DNA of 41,246 nucleotides from an uncultured Pelagibacteraceae bacterium (GTDB lineage: Bacteria; Pseudomonadota; Alphaproteobacteria; Pelagibacterales; Pelagibacteraceae), in NCBI GenBank assembly GCA_902556905.1, contig CACDYK010000013.1, positions 1 to 41,246 of the forward strand, read 5' to 3'. Below, one piece after another: positions 31,381 to 39,568 of the stretch. Positions within the stretch are counted from its first letter, which is position 1. Each line of letters begins with the position of its first letter. The notes under the pieces were generated by a model. That model was not told where the DNA came from. It ran no database searches and saw only the letters and a list, made by a program, of their open reading frames with translations. The translations under genes and the position numbers were made by a program.

Positions 31381-32364
31381 ATGTTTGCAAAGAGTAATTT
31401 ACCAATACTTATTAGAATATTTAGTTATTCAATATTGGCAACTACCTTTGTTTTTTTATTTAACAATGTTTTAACTGTTTGGTTTGATTGGCCAGGAGTT
31501 AAAAATTTATTTTCCCATTATGGTTTGTTTGGATTTAAAAAATTAAGTAAACCATTATCAGACGCAGTTTTAAATTTTGCCTTTTTACAATTATTTTTTT
31601 ATTTGATTTCAATATTGCTGGCAATTTTTTATGTAAAAAGATCAATTAAACAAACATTAACAGCAGATTCAAAAATTTTAGATAAATTCACTGCCTATAT
31701 AATTCGTTCATCTTTTTGGGCGGTGTTAATAGTTGGGCTTGCAGATTTATTAATCTCATTTTTAGTTGTTGAAAAATTAGTTGAACCATTGTTTGGGGAA
31801 TACTTAAAAATTAAATTAGTAGTTCCTGCTTTTAGGATTACATTTGTTCATTTTCCATTAATTTTAATTTCATTTATAGTTGGATATTTTACTAAATCTG
31901 TAGGTTTTATTTGGTTGGCCGTGCTTGTTGTAGGAAGTGAGTTTTTTATAGTTTTATCCAGATTTATATTTGAATATGAACAAGCTTTTCAAGGAGATTT
32001 AGTTCGTTTCTGGTATTCAGCACTTTATCTTTTCGCAAGTGCTTACGCGTTAATCCACGAAGGACATGTTAGGGTTGATGTTTTATATACAGGTTTTAGT
32101 GAACGTAAAAAAGCTTGGACTAATTCAATAGGATCATTGATTTTAGGTATTCCGTTATGTTTAATAGTTTTATTTTTAGGAATGGGTGGAAAGGCGAGTA
32201 TCATTAATGGCCCAGTTATTTCTTTCGAAATTACCCAACAAGGTTCTAACGGATTGTATTTACTTTATTTGATGGCAATATATCTGGCTGTTTTTGCAGT
32301 CTCAATGTTAATTCAATTTACTAGTTATTTTATGAGTAGTAGCGATAAACTTTTGAAAAATTAA
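31381..32364 (+). CDS. TRAP transporter small membrane subunit (DctQ-like), enlarged
   Basis: A 327-residue membrane protein, roughly twice the usual DctQ length. The C-terminal half holds the DctQ core: LVRFWYSALYLFASAYAL, then HEGHVRVDVLYTGFSERKKAWTNSIGSL, with the conserved His-Val-Arg-Val-Asp. The N-terminal half adds about four more helices, with a loop of about 40 residues between the first two (WFDWPGVKNLFSHYG). Enlarged DctQ subunits occur in the COG4665 mannitol/chloroaromatic-type TRAP group, in keeping with the binding protein. It follows the terminator and lies three bases before the large-subunit gene. Confidence 0.88.
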   Translation: MFAKSNLPILIRIFSYSILATTFVFLFNNVLTVWFDWPGVKNLFSHYGLFGFKKLSKPLSDAVLNFAFLQLFFYLISILLAIFYVKRSIKQTLTADSKILDKFTAYIIRSSFWAVLIVGLADLLISFLVVEKLVEPLFGEYLKIKLVVPAFRITFVHFPLILISFIVGYFTKSVGFIWLAVLVVGSEFFIVLSRFIFEYEQAFQGDLVRFWYSALYLFASAYALIHEGHVRVDVLYTGFSERKKAWTNSIGSLILGIPLCLIVLFLGMGGKASIINGPVISFEITQQGSNGLYLLYLMAIYLAVFAVSMLIQFTSYFMSSSDKLLKN

Positions 32365-32367
32365 ATT

Positions 32368-35019
32368 ATGGAACACTTATTTTTAGGTTTACTTGTAATT
32401 ATCATGATTGGAGCATTAGCCTCAGGTTTCCCCGTAGCTTTTGCTTTACCTGGTTCAGCAATTGTTTCAATAGGTCTTGCAGCTTTTTTTGGATATCTTT
32501 TTGAAGGAGATGTAAGCGCTTATTTTGCGACTGATGGACCAAAAGAATGGCTAACCGCTGGGATTACAAATTTCAGGAGTAATTATTGGGATGTAGAAAC
32601 AGATACTTTAATTGCTATCCCATTATTTATTTTTATGGGGATTATGTTACAAAAATCCAAGATTGCCGAAGATCTATTAGTTACTATGGGTCAATTATTT
32701 GGTCCAATTCCAGGAGGATTAGGTATTTCTGTTATTTTTGTAGGAGCTTTGCTTGCAGCAACCACAGGTATAGTTGGGGCAACAGTTATTGCAATGGGGT
32801 TAATTTCACTTCCAACTATGTTAAATAATAAATACGACAAAAGTCTTGCAAGTGGGATTGTTTGTTCATCAGGAACTTTAGGTCAAATAATACCTCCATC
32901 AATTGTTTTAATTATTATTGCAGATCAATTAGCTAGTGCAGCAGATGTGGCTAATACAATTCGTCAAACAGATTATAAAATTCTTACTGGTGAGTTTAAT
33001 ATGCCTGGAGAGTTTAGAGTTGGATCTACAAGTGCTGGAGATATGTTCTTAGGAGCATTATTGCCAGGGTTAGTTTTGGTTGGATTATATATGTTATATG
33101 TTTTTGTTTTTGCAAGAATAAACCCGAAAGCAGCACCACCAGTAAATTTTAAAGGAAAATTTAATTTTAAATTTTGGATAAAAGTTATTGGAGTAATAAT
33201 TCCACCTCTTGCTTTAATATTTGCTGTGCTTGGATCTATATTAATGGGTATAGCAACAGTAAATCAAGCTGGATCCATTGGAGCAATTGGAGCAACTATG
33301 ATGGCGGGTTACCGTCTTCATAAAGGTAGGAAAGATGCATATTACCCAATTATAATCTCAGTTTTATCTGTTATTCCTATATTTTTTTTAGCAAAGAATT
33401 ATAACTTAAATATTAAGGCTGTAGATACGAGAGATTTAACAGCAATATTGATTACAGGTTTTTTTACATTTACGTTTTTAATTGGAATTATATGGAGTTT
33501 TTGGAGATCTTATAAAATTGAGAATGTCCTAAAAGAAGTTGTTACAGAAACATGTGTTACTACTTCGATGGTATTTATAATTCTTTTAGGAGCCGCAATG
33601 CTAACTTCTGGTTTCAGAGCTTTTGGAGGAGAAGAATTAGTAAGAGATTTTTTACAAGATTTACCAGGAGGTTTCTGGACACAGTTTATTGTTGTAATGG
33701 CTGTAATCTTTTTATTAGGTTTCTTTCTTGATTTTATTGAAATTGCGGTAGTGGTTGTTCCTATTATTGCCCCAATATTATTAGCTGAACCAGGTGCAAA
33801 TATAAGTGCAATTTGGCTAGGAGTTATGATTGGAGTTAATCTACAAACATCATTCTTAACCCCACCTTTTGGGTTTGCATTATTTTACTTAAAAGGAGTT
33901 GCTTCAAAATTAGTTACTACTTTAAATATATGGAAAGGAGTTGTTCCTTTCATAATTCTTCAACTTATAGGTCTTGGAATTGTTGGTTTTTATCCTTCAT
34001 TAGTTAATTACTTACCTGCAAGAACATATTTAACATCAAATGTTGCACCGCCACCAATGAATCCTAAGCTTCAATATTGTTTACAGGAATATAAATTTCC
34101 TATTTATAATAATGAAGAGGATACAATTAGATCTGCAATAATTAATTTTCAAAAACTAACACCTTCTAATCTTCCAAATGATAAATTAGATATATTTGAA
34201 GAACATTTTGATAATGCTCTTGGAACTTTTGCAATAGTTAAAAAACTTCAAAAAACTGAGGATGAATATAACTTATTTGCAGAAGATTATAGAGATCTTC
34301 ATTTCACTGTTAGAAAAAAACAGAAAAAAATAAGAAAAATTGATAATAAAATTAAAAAGTTAAAATCAGAAATTAGAAATCTAGATAAAGATGATACATC
34401 AAATAAAAATAAATTAAAACTTAAGATAGAAAATTATAAATTAGAAATTATTGAAATAAAAAATCAAATACCTGAAACTTGGAAATCTCGAAACAAAGAA
34501 TTTGAAATACTTCACAAGGCAAAAAATACCAGAACAAAACGTTATAGAAAAAATGTTGATGAGGCATATGATAGCTTAGATCAAATAGTAATGTTTATAA
34601 ACGATCATGAAAAGTTAAAAAATCTTTCACCTGAAATTAAAGAATTAAAATATTCTATAAATAATAAAGACTATGAAAATTCAATTCTAATAATTGATAA
34701 TCTTTTCGAAAAATTAAGTGAAATTTCAGGCATAGATGAATTTGGAAATAAATTAGATGATTTAGTGTCTGTTATAGATAACGATGAAGTTGATGAACAA
34801 AAGCTGTTACTTGCTAGCTCAGAAACATTTAGTCTATTCGATCAAGAAGTTTCTTGGAGAGGAGACGCTAATAAAAATTTATTACCCGAGGTATTGAAAT
34901 ATAATGAAGTAATTAAAAATAATATTGGATTAAGACTTCAGTCAAGATTAACAAAAGAACAAGCTAAGTTTGTTGCAAGATGTAACTCAGTTCATAGAGA
35001 TATATCTTTAAATTTTTAA
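32368..35019 (+). CDS. TRAP transporter large permease (DctM-like) with long C-terminal extension
   Basis: An 883-residue protein. Residues 1 to about 550 are the DctM membrane core (COG4664 type): GFPVAFALPGSA near 20-31, IPLFIFMGIMLQKSKIAEDLL near 86-106, GALLAATTGIVGATVIAMG near 128-146, GTLGQIIPPSIVL near 169-181 and NLQTSFLTPPFGFALFYLKG near 491-510. The core drives sodium-coupled uptake. After the last helix (ends near 545) come about 333 hydrophilic, Lys/Glu-rich residues. A coiled-coil-like stretch lies at about 643-705 and a further helical part runs to the C-terminus. Ordinary DctM proteins are about 430 residues. I do not recognise the extension. No frameshift or stop interrupts the frame, and base use is like the neighbours. 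Confidence 0.9.
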   Translation: MEHLFLGLLVIIMIGALASGFPVAFALPGSAIVSIGLAAFFGYLFEGDVSAYFATDGPKEWLTAGITNFRSNYWDVETDTLIAIPLFIFMGIMLQKSKIAEDLLVTMGQLFGPIPGGLGISVIFVGALLAATTGIVGATVIAMGLISLPTMLNNKYDKSLASGIVCSSGTLGQIIPPSIVLIIIADQLASAADVANTIRQTDYKILTGEFNMPGEFRVGSTSAGDMFLGALLPGLVLVGLYMLYVFVFARINPKAAPPVNFKGKFNFKFWIKVIGVIIPPLALIFAVLGSILMGIATVNQAGSIGAIGATMMAGYRLHKGRKDAYYPIIISVLSVIPIFFLAKNYNLNIKAVDTRDLTAILITGFFTFTFLIGIIWSFWRSYKIENVLKEVVTETCVTTSMVFIILLGAAMLTSGFRAFGGEELVRDFLQDLPGGFWTQFIVVMAVIFLLGFFLDFIEIAVVVVPIIAPILLAEPGANISAIWLGVMIGVNLQTSFLTPPFGFALFYLKGVASKLVTTLNIWKGVVPFIILQLIGLGIVGFYPSLVNYLPARTYLTSNVAPPPMNPKLQYCLQEYKFPIYNNEEDTIRSAIINFQKLTPSNLPNDKLDIFEEHFDNALGTFAIVKKLQKTEDEYNLFAEDYRDLHFTVRKKQKKIRKIDNKIKKLKSEIRNLDKDDTSNKNKLKLKIENYKLEIIEIKNQIPETWKSRNKEFEILHKAKNTRTKRYRKNVDEAYDSLDQIVMFINDHEKLKNLSPEIKELKYSINNKDYENSILIIDNLFEKLSEISGIDEFGNKLDDLVSVIDNDEVDEQKLLLASSETFSLFDQEVSWRGDANKNLLPEVLKYNEVIKNNIGLRLQSRLTKEQAKFVARCNSVHRDISLNF

Positions 35020-35022
35020 TTA

Positions 35023-36258
35023 ATGGAAAATTATATTCTTCCTAAAAGACAGGCGATAACTGTTTTTTTTGTATTTGCTTTTGGATATTTTTTATCATGT
35101 TTGTTAAGAGCGATTACCGCAACACTTTCTCCAGTTTTAACATTAGAATTTGAATTACTTGCTGCTGATCTTGGACTTTTGGCAGGAGGGTATTTTCTTG
35201 GTTTTGCTTGTATGCAAATTCCACTTGGATATTTATTAGATAAGTTTGGACCTAAGAAAATTGTTTCATCATTTTTATTAATTGCATTAATCGGTACAAC
35301 TTCATTTGCTCTTGCTCAAAGTTTCTCAGGATTATTAATTTCAAGAATTTTAATTGGGGTTGGAGTTAGCGCATGTTTAATGGCACCTTTAACAGGATAT
35401 AGAATTTGGTTTGCTGAAAATCAACAACAGAGAGCCAATTCTTGGATGTTAATGATAGCTTCATTAGGATTTTTATCTTCAACATTGCCCGTTCAACTTT
35501 TATTACCAAGTTTCGGTTGGAGATGGATATTTGGTGGAATTTCAATCCTAATTTTAATCAGTATATTTTTAATGCTCGCTTTCATTCCAAAATGGGATCA
35601 TCAAATCAAAACTGGGGAAAATTCACTAAAATCAGGATCTTTAGCCGATGTTTGGAAAGATAGATTTTTTATAAGCGTAATTCCAATGGGCTTATTTAAC
35701 TATGGAGGGTTGATGGCAATCCAAACTCTATGGGCAGGACCTTGGATGACAAGAGTTGCTGGTTATACTCCACTTGAAAGCGCCACAGGATTATTTTGGA
35801 TTAATATTACCATGCTTGTTTCATTTTTTTTATGGGGTTATTTTTTACCCAGAATTACTACTTCAGGTTTTAGTGCATTAAAAATATTAAAACTTGGCTT
35901 GCCTATAAGTTTTTTAGTAATGTTAAGTATTATTATCTTGGGATCAAAAGCAGGAGCATTTTATATTACATTATTTATTTTAAGCTCAATTTTTTTGTCG
36001 GTTACCCAGCCAGCTGTTGGCTTATCATTTCCAAGCTATTTAGCTGGCAAGGCTCTCACTTCATTTAATTTATTAATATTTTTAGGAACTTTTATAATGC
36101 AGTGGTTGATGGGACTGGTAATTGATGTGGTAAAAAATTTTGGATATTCGGAAATATTGGGTTTTAAATCAGCTTTTACTGTTTTCTTAATTTTAAGTCT
36201 TATTTCATATATATTTTTTTTAATTATAAATAAAAAAAATTATGAAATTAAAACGTAG
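35023..36258 (+). CDS. MFS transporter
   Basis: A 411-residue major facilitator superfamily protein with about 12 transmembrane helices. The loop 2-3 signature reads GYLLDKFGPKKI near 67-78. GGYFLGFACMQIPLG lies before it, and helix 4 begins with SRILIGVGVSACLMAPLTGY. The general layout is that of the NarK/YjjL-like organic anion or unknown-substrate groups; nothing visible fixes the substrate. It starts three bases after the TRAP large subunit, so it may share that transcript and act as an exporter or second importer for related compounds. It overlaps the hydrolase gene by 17 bases. Confidence 0.88.
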   Translation: MENYILPKRQAITVFFVFAFGYFLSCLLRAITATLSPVLTLEFELLAADLGLLAGGYFLGFACMQIPLGYLLDKFGPKKIVSSFLLIALIGTTSFALAQSFSGLLISRILIGVGVSACLMAPLTGYRIWFAENQQQRANSWMLMIASLGFLSSTLPVQLLLPSFGWRWIFGGISILILISIFLMLAFIPKWDHQIKTGENSLKSGSLADVWKDRFFISVIPMGLFNYGGLMAIQTLWAGPWMTRVAGYTPLESATGLFWINITMLVSFFLWGYFLPRITTSGFSALKILKLGLPISFLVMLSIIILGSKAGAFYITLFILSSIFLSVTQPAVGLSFPSYLAGKALTSFNLLIFLGTFIMQWLMGLVIDVVKNFGYSEILGFKSAFTVFLILSLISYIFFLIINKKNYEIKT

Positions 36259-37060
36259 GAATTTTCTTTTGGAAGTCATTATCGGAATATTATTAATTTA
36301 TATATCAGTACTTATTGTATTGTTTATATTCCAGCGAAACTTAATGTACCATCCTGACGAAAATAATTATTTTGGCGACAAGTTAGAGGTAGAAATTGAA
36401 AAAGTTAAAATTAAAACTTTTGATGATATAAATTTATTAGGTTGGTTTCATAAAAAAGATTTAAAAAAATTTAAAACAATTATTTATTTTCACGGTAATG
36501 CAGGAACACTAGAAAATAGAATTCATAAATTAAACCATTTTAAAGATATGGATGTTAATTTTTTAATTATTGCATGGAGAGGTTTTAGCGGGAACAATGG
36601 TAAGCCTTCTGAAAAAGGGCTTTATATAGATGGAAATAGTGCAATTGAATGGTTAAAGAACTTAGGTTTAACTGAAAGCGATATTGTAATTTATGGAGAG
36701 TCTCTTGGAACTGGGGTTGCAACTGAGATAGCACAAAGCAACAATTATGCTGGTTTAGTACTCGAGACACCTTTTACATCAATGATAGAAGCTGCAAAAA
36801 ATTTTTATCCCTATATCCCTGTATCTCTTTTATTAAAAGATAAATATGATAATCAAAACAAAATTAAGAATATTAATACACCTGTTTTAGTTATGCATGG
36901 TGAAGTTGATCAAATCGTACCTTTTCGGATGGGTAAAAAAATTTACGAAATTGCTAATGAACCAAAGTATTCTCATTTTACAAAATTTGACGACCATATG
37001 ATGGAATATGATGAAAAGCTTTTATTTGTGTTAAAAACATTTATTAATAGTTTAAATTAA
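36242..37060 (+). CDS. Alpha/beta hydrolase with N-terminal membrane anchor (YfhR/Bem46-like)
   Basis: A 272-residue alpha/beta hydrolase. The nucleophile is Ser154 (IYGESLGTG), with Asp223 (GEVDQIVP) and His252 (FDDHMME) completing the triad. IYFHGNAGTLENR near 81-93 is the oxyanion-hole segment. A hydrophobic helix at about 9-31 anchors it in the inner membrane. The layout matches the YfhR/Bem46/ABHD13 group, whose substrates are largely unknown. It overlaps the MFS gene by 17 bases, so the two are probably co-translated. Confidence 0.88.
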   Translation: MKLKRRNFLLEVIIGILLIYISVLIVLFIFQRNLMYHPDENNYFGDKLEVEIEKVKIKTFDDINLLGWFHKKDLKKFKTIIYFHGNAGTLENRIHKLNHFKDMDVNFLIIAWRGFSGNNGKPSEKGLYIDGNSAIEWLKNLGLTESDIVIYGESLGTGVATEIAQSNNYAGLVLETPFTSMIEAAKNFYPYIPVSLLLKDKYDNQNKIKNINTPVLVMHGEVDQIVPFRMGKKIYEIANEPKYSHFTKFDDHMMEYDEKLLFVLKTFINSLN

Positions 37061-37109
37061 GCCACATTCTAAACAAATATAATACAAAATTTTTTATTAA
37101 ATTTTAGGT

Positions 37110-37673
37110 GTGAAAAAAACACTTTTAATATTTATTATTTTTTTTTCTTTTTCAAATCTTGTTGTAGCAGAAGAGAATAAATCACTAGTTGATAATTTAT
37201 TCCACATAGATCAGATGAACTCACATAATGAAACTTTTGCTCTTTATTTTAAAGCTAGAGAGAAAGCGATATTAGCTAGAGGAGAAAATAGTAACTACAT
37301 AAATGATTACCCTAAAGATCTTTATATATATGATTATAAAACAAAAAGTTCATCTCCATTAATTTCTTATGAGTGGTTTCCTAAAAGAGCAAAATACTTT
37401 CTTGAAGAATATGACTTTCCAGTTTTTCCTGACGATTTTGCTTATTATCTTTTGAAAGATAATAAAACATTAGTAATGATCAGTGCTATTAAAAATTTAA
37501 ATACCAACTTAAAATTTGATATTAGCGAAAAAAAATTAGAGCTTTATCCAACAAATGGAAAATTTGATTTTATTATTTCTTCCATAGCCAAAAATTGTGG
37601 ACATGATAATTTCAAAGAAAATTATAAGTGTACCTTCTATAAACCTTTAATATCAAGCACTTTATTCAATTAA
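37110..37673 (+). CDS. Secreted protein of unknown function
   Basis: A 187-residue protein I do not recognise. It starts at GTG 37110 and has a clear signal peptide (about 1-20, cleavage near VVA-EE). The mature part is Tyr/Asn/Lys-rich with YINDYPKDLYIYDYKTK near 63-79, WFPKRAKYFLEEYDFPVFPD near 90-109 and two cysteines near the end (IAKNCGHDNFKENYKCTFYK) that could form a disulfide. It is probably periplasmic. A 49-base AT-rich gap precedes it. Its 3' end overlaps ftsY by eight bases on the opposite strand. Confidence 0.65.
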   Translation: MKKTLLIFIIFFSFSNLVVAEENKSLVDNLFHIDQMNSHNETFALYFKAREKAILARGENSNYINDYPKDLYIYDYKTKSSSPLISYEWFPKRAKYFLEEYDFPVFPDDFAYYLLKDNKTLVMISAIKNLNTNLKFDISEKKLELYPTNGKFDFIISSIAKNCGHDNFKENYKCTFYKPLISSTLFN

Positions 37674-38583
37674 TTTGAGTAAAAGCATCTGCAAATTTTT
37701 CTGCTTCAAAGATTTGAAGATCATCTTCTTTTTCTCCTAGACCTAAAGCAATAATTGGTAACTTGTATTTTTTAGCGACAGCTAAAAGAATTCCTCCTTT
37801 AGCGGTGCCATCTAATTTTGTCATTATTAGTCCAGTGATTGGAATAATTTTATTAAATTCCTCAACTTGATTAATTACATTTTGACCTGAAGTAGCATCT
37901 AAAACTAAAATTACATCATGTGGTGCTTCAGGGTCTATTTTTTTTGTTACATTTGCAATTTTTTTATATTCCTCCATTAAGTTTTTTTTATTTTGTAATC
38001 TTCCAGCAGTATCAATTAAAACTTGAGTAAAGTTATTTGTAATAGCATCTTCAATAGCTTTATAAGCAACAGAAGCAGGATCTGCACCTTGTGAGGATTT
38101 AGTTATTTGAACATCTACTTTGTTTGCCCAATTTTCTAATTGTTCAATAGCTGCAGCTCGAAAAGTATCTGATGCAGCAAGCATAACTTTATTTCCATTT
38201 GCCTTTAATATTTTACTAATTTTTCCAATAGTTGTTGTCTTTCCAACACCATTAACACCCGAAACTAAAGTTGCGTTAATTTTTTCCTTTTTTTGAAAAA
38301 ATGAATTATTTTCAAGAGGTTTCATTAAAGAAATAATATATTCTTTTAAAATTGTACTTATTTCCTCAGTAATATCTTTCTTTGGATCAATTTTACTATC
38401 TGAAATTATTTCTTTAATTTCAGATGCAGCAACAACTCCAACATCAGACTGGATTAAATATTCTTCAATTCTATCTAAAGTTTTGTCATCTATTTCTTTT
38501 TTTACAACTATATCTCTTAAGCCAGATGTAAAAGCAGAAGCACTCTTTTTAAAACCAGATTTAAATTTATCAAAAATTCCCAT
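37666..38583 (-). CDS. ftsY: Signal recognition particle receptor FtsY
   Basis: FtsY is the membrane-associated GTPase that receives the SRP-ribosome complex. The 305-residue protein has the NG domain only, with a short N-terminus (FDKFKSGFKKSASAFTSGL) in place of a long acidic A domain, as in many Alphaproteobacteria. G motifs: GVNGVGKTT near 109-117, DTFRAAAIEQL near 138-148, DTAGR near 191-195, and TKLDGTAKGG near 254-263. It shares one base with the dapF stop (TAATG), so it is translated from the same message. In many relatives an MtaB-type gene lies between dapF and ftsY; here it does not. Confidence 0.97.
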   Translation of the reverse strand: MGIFDKFKSGFKKSASAFTSGLRDIVVKKEIDDKTLDRIEEYLIQSDVGVVAASEIKEIISDSKIDPKKDITEEISTILKEYIISLMKPLENNSFFQKKEKINATLVSGVNGVGKTTTIGKISKILKANGNKVMLAASDTFRAAAIEQLENWANKVDVQITKSSQGADPASVAYKAIEDAITNNFTQVLIDTAGRLQNKKNLMEEYKKIANVTKKIDPEAPHDVILVLDATSGQNVINQVEEFNKIIPITGLIMTKLDGTAKGGILLAVAKKYKLPIIALGLGEKEDDLQIFEAEKFADAFTQIN

Positions 38584-39407
38584 TAAATATTAATCTCAAT
38601 ATTTGAAATATCTGAGACAGGTCCCTTCATATGAATACTATTACCCTGATCAATTGTTATTGATAGTCTTCCTAATGCAAATTCAATATCAGTTTTTTTA
38701 TCTATTAGTCCATTAATATTTGCCGCAATAGCTGTAGCACATGCTGCTGTCCCACATGCTTTTGTAAGTCCAGCACCTCTTTCCCAAACCTTAACTTTAA
38801 TTAATTTTTTACTTATAACTTTTGCAAGAGTAACATTGCATTTTTCCGGAAAATAATTGTGATTTTCTATTTCGGGTCCTATCTTTTTTAAATCATAGTC
38901 TTCAATATTATCTACAAAAAAAACAATATGAGGATTTCCTACATTTACAGAAGTTCCACCTACATGCTCAATGTTATTTTTATTAACAATTTTGATTTTC
39001 AAGTTTTTTGTATCCAAATTTTTGTTTAATGGGATTTCATTCCAATTTGTTTTTGCAATTCCAATTTCAGTTTCTACTAAATTATTTCCTAAAATTTGTG
39101 ATTTTAATGCACCAGAATTGGTCCAAAGTATAATTTCTTTATCATTATTTTCTTTTGATAATAGATCAGCTACACACCTAGTACCATTTCCGCACGCACC
39201 AGAAATGCTTCCATCTGAATTATAGAACTCTAATCCAGCATCTTTTTTATTACTTTTTTGGATAAAGATTAACTGATCACATCCAATAAAATTACGATCA
39301 CAAATTTTAATAATTTGATCTTTGGTTAGATTATAATTTTGACTTCTTTGATCAATAATTACAAAATCATTGCCCAAACCATCCATTTTAAAAGCTTTAA
39401 TATCCAT
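38583..39407 (-). CDS. dapF: Diaminopimelate epimerase
   Basis: DapF converts LL- to meso-diaminopimelate for lysine and peptidoglycan synthesis, in the cytoplasm. The 274-residue protein has both catalytic cysteines: Cys72 in SGACGNGTRC and Cys218 in TKACGTAACAT. The N-terminal KMDGLGNDFVIID and the substrate segment NVGNPHIVFFVD are conserved. The length is normal. It is the first gene of the dapF-ftsY pair, reading away from ffh. Confidence 0.97.
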   Translation of the reverse strand: MDIKAFKMDGLGNDFVIIDQRSQNYNLTKDQIIKICDRNFIGCDQLIFIQKSNKKDAGLEFYNSDGSISGACGNGTRCVADLLSKENNDKEIILWTNSGALKSQILGNNLVETEIGIAKTNWNEIPLNKNLDTKNLKIKIVNKNNIEHVGGTSVNVGNPHIVFFVDNIEDYDLKKIGPEIENHNYFPEKCNVTLAKVISKKLIKVKVWERGAGLTKACGTAACATAIAANINGLIDKKTDIEFALGRLSITIDQGNSIHMKGPVSDISNIEINI

Positions 39408-39447
39408 ATATAGATATTTAACTTATTTATTGACTTTTTGAACCTCT

Positions 39448-39476
39448 ATTATAGGTTATCCCCGTTTCCGCAAAAA
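39448..39476 (-). promoter_or_regulatory. Candidate dapF-ftsY promoter
   Basis: On the minus strand TTTTTG (complement of 39471-39476) and a perfect TATAAT (complement of 39448-39453) are 17 bases apart, leaving a leader of about 33 bases before the dapF ATG. It overlaps the 5' part of the structured element before ffh, so the two divergent transcripts would start close together. Confidence 0.45.
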
Positions 39477-39564
39477 CATTAACTTTGCGGTGTCTTTGGA
39501 AACAAAGAGATCGACACTAGTCAGCGAGGCTTCGCCCACTAGTGCGATTACTGCTGTGCGTAAT
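39460..39564 (+). ncRNA. GC-rich multi-hairpin element before ffh; candidate structured RNA or 5' leader
   Basis: Bases 39461-39560 contain 50 G or C by direct count, far above the AT-rich surroundings, a known mark of structured RNA in such genomes. Four hairpins follow each other: CCGCAAA/TTTGCGG (39468-39474 with 39484-39490); TCTTTG-GAAA-CAAAGA (39493-39508) with a GNRA tetraloop; CACTAGT/ACTAGTG (39515-39521 with 39538-39544), extended by TCG/CGA past a bulge and capped by GCGA-GGCT-TCGC; and ATTAC/GTAAT (39547-39551 with 39560-39564), ending five bases before the ffh ATG. Competing pairings exist, GTTTCC (39464) with GGAAAC (39498) and GTGTC (39490) with GACAC (39513). It has no SRP RNA signature, and I do not recognise the class. 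Confidence 0.65.
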
Positions 39565-39568
39565 AATT

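Noticed and set aside
38971..39225. Antisense open frame inside dapF, and similar ones inside the ABC binding protein (25092-25394), the oxidases and ffh.
   Set aside because: They lie fully within confident genes on the other strand and show no family motif; AT-rich genes commonly leave such frames open.
39460..39564. SRP (4.5S) RNA next to ffh.
   Set aside because: The region is structured and well placed, but the conserved domain IV loop and GGAA-capped hairpin with its AGCAG-type internal loop are not present on either strand.
39542..39568. A GTG start nine codons upstream for Ffh.
   Set aside because: It would lie within the hairpin element and adds residues not seen in the family.
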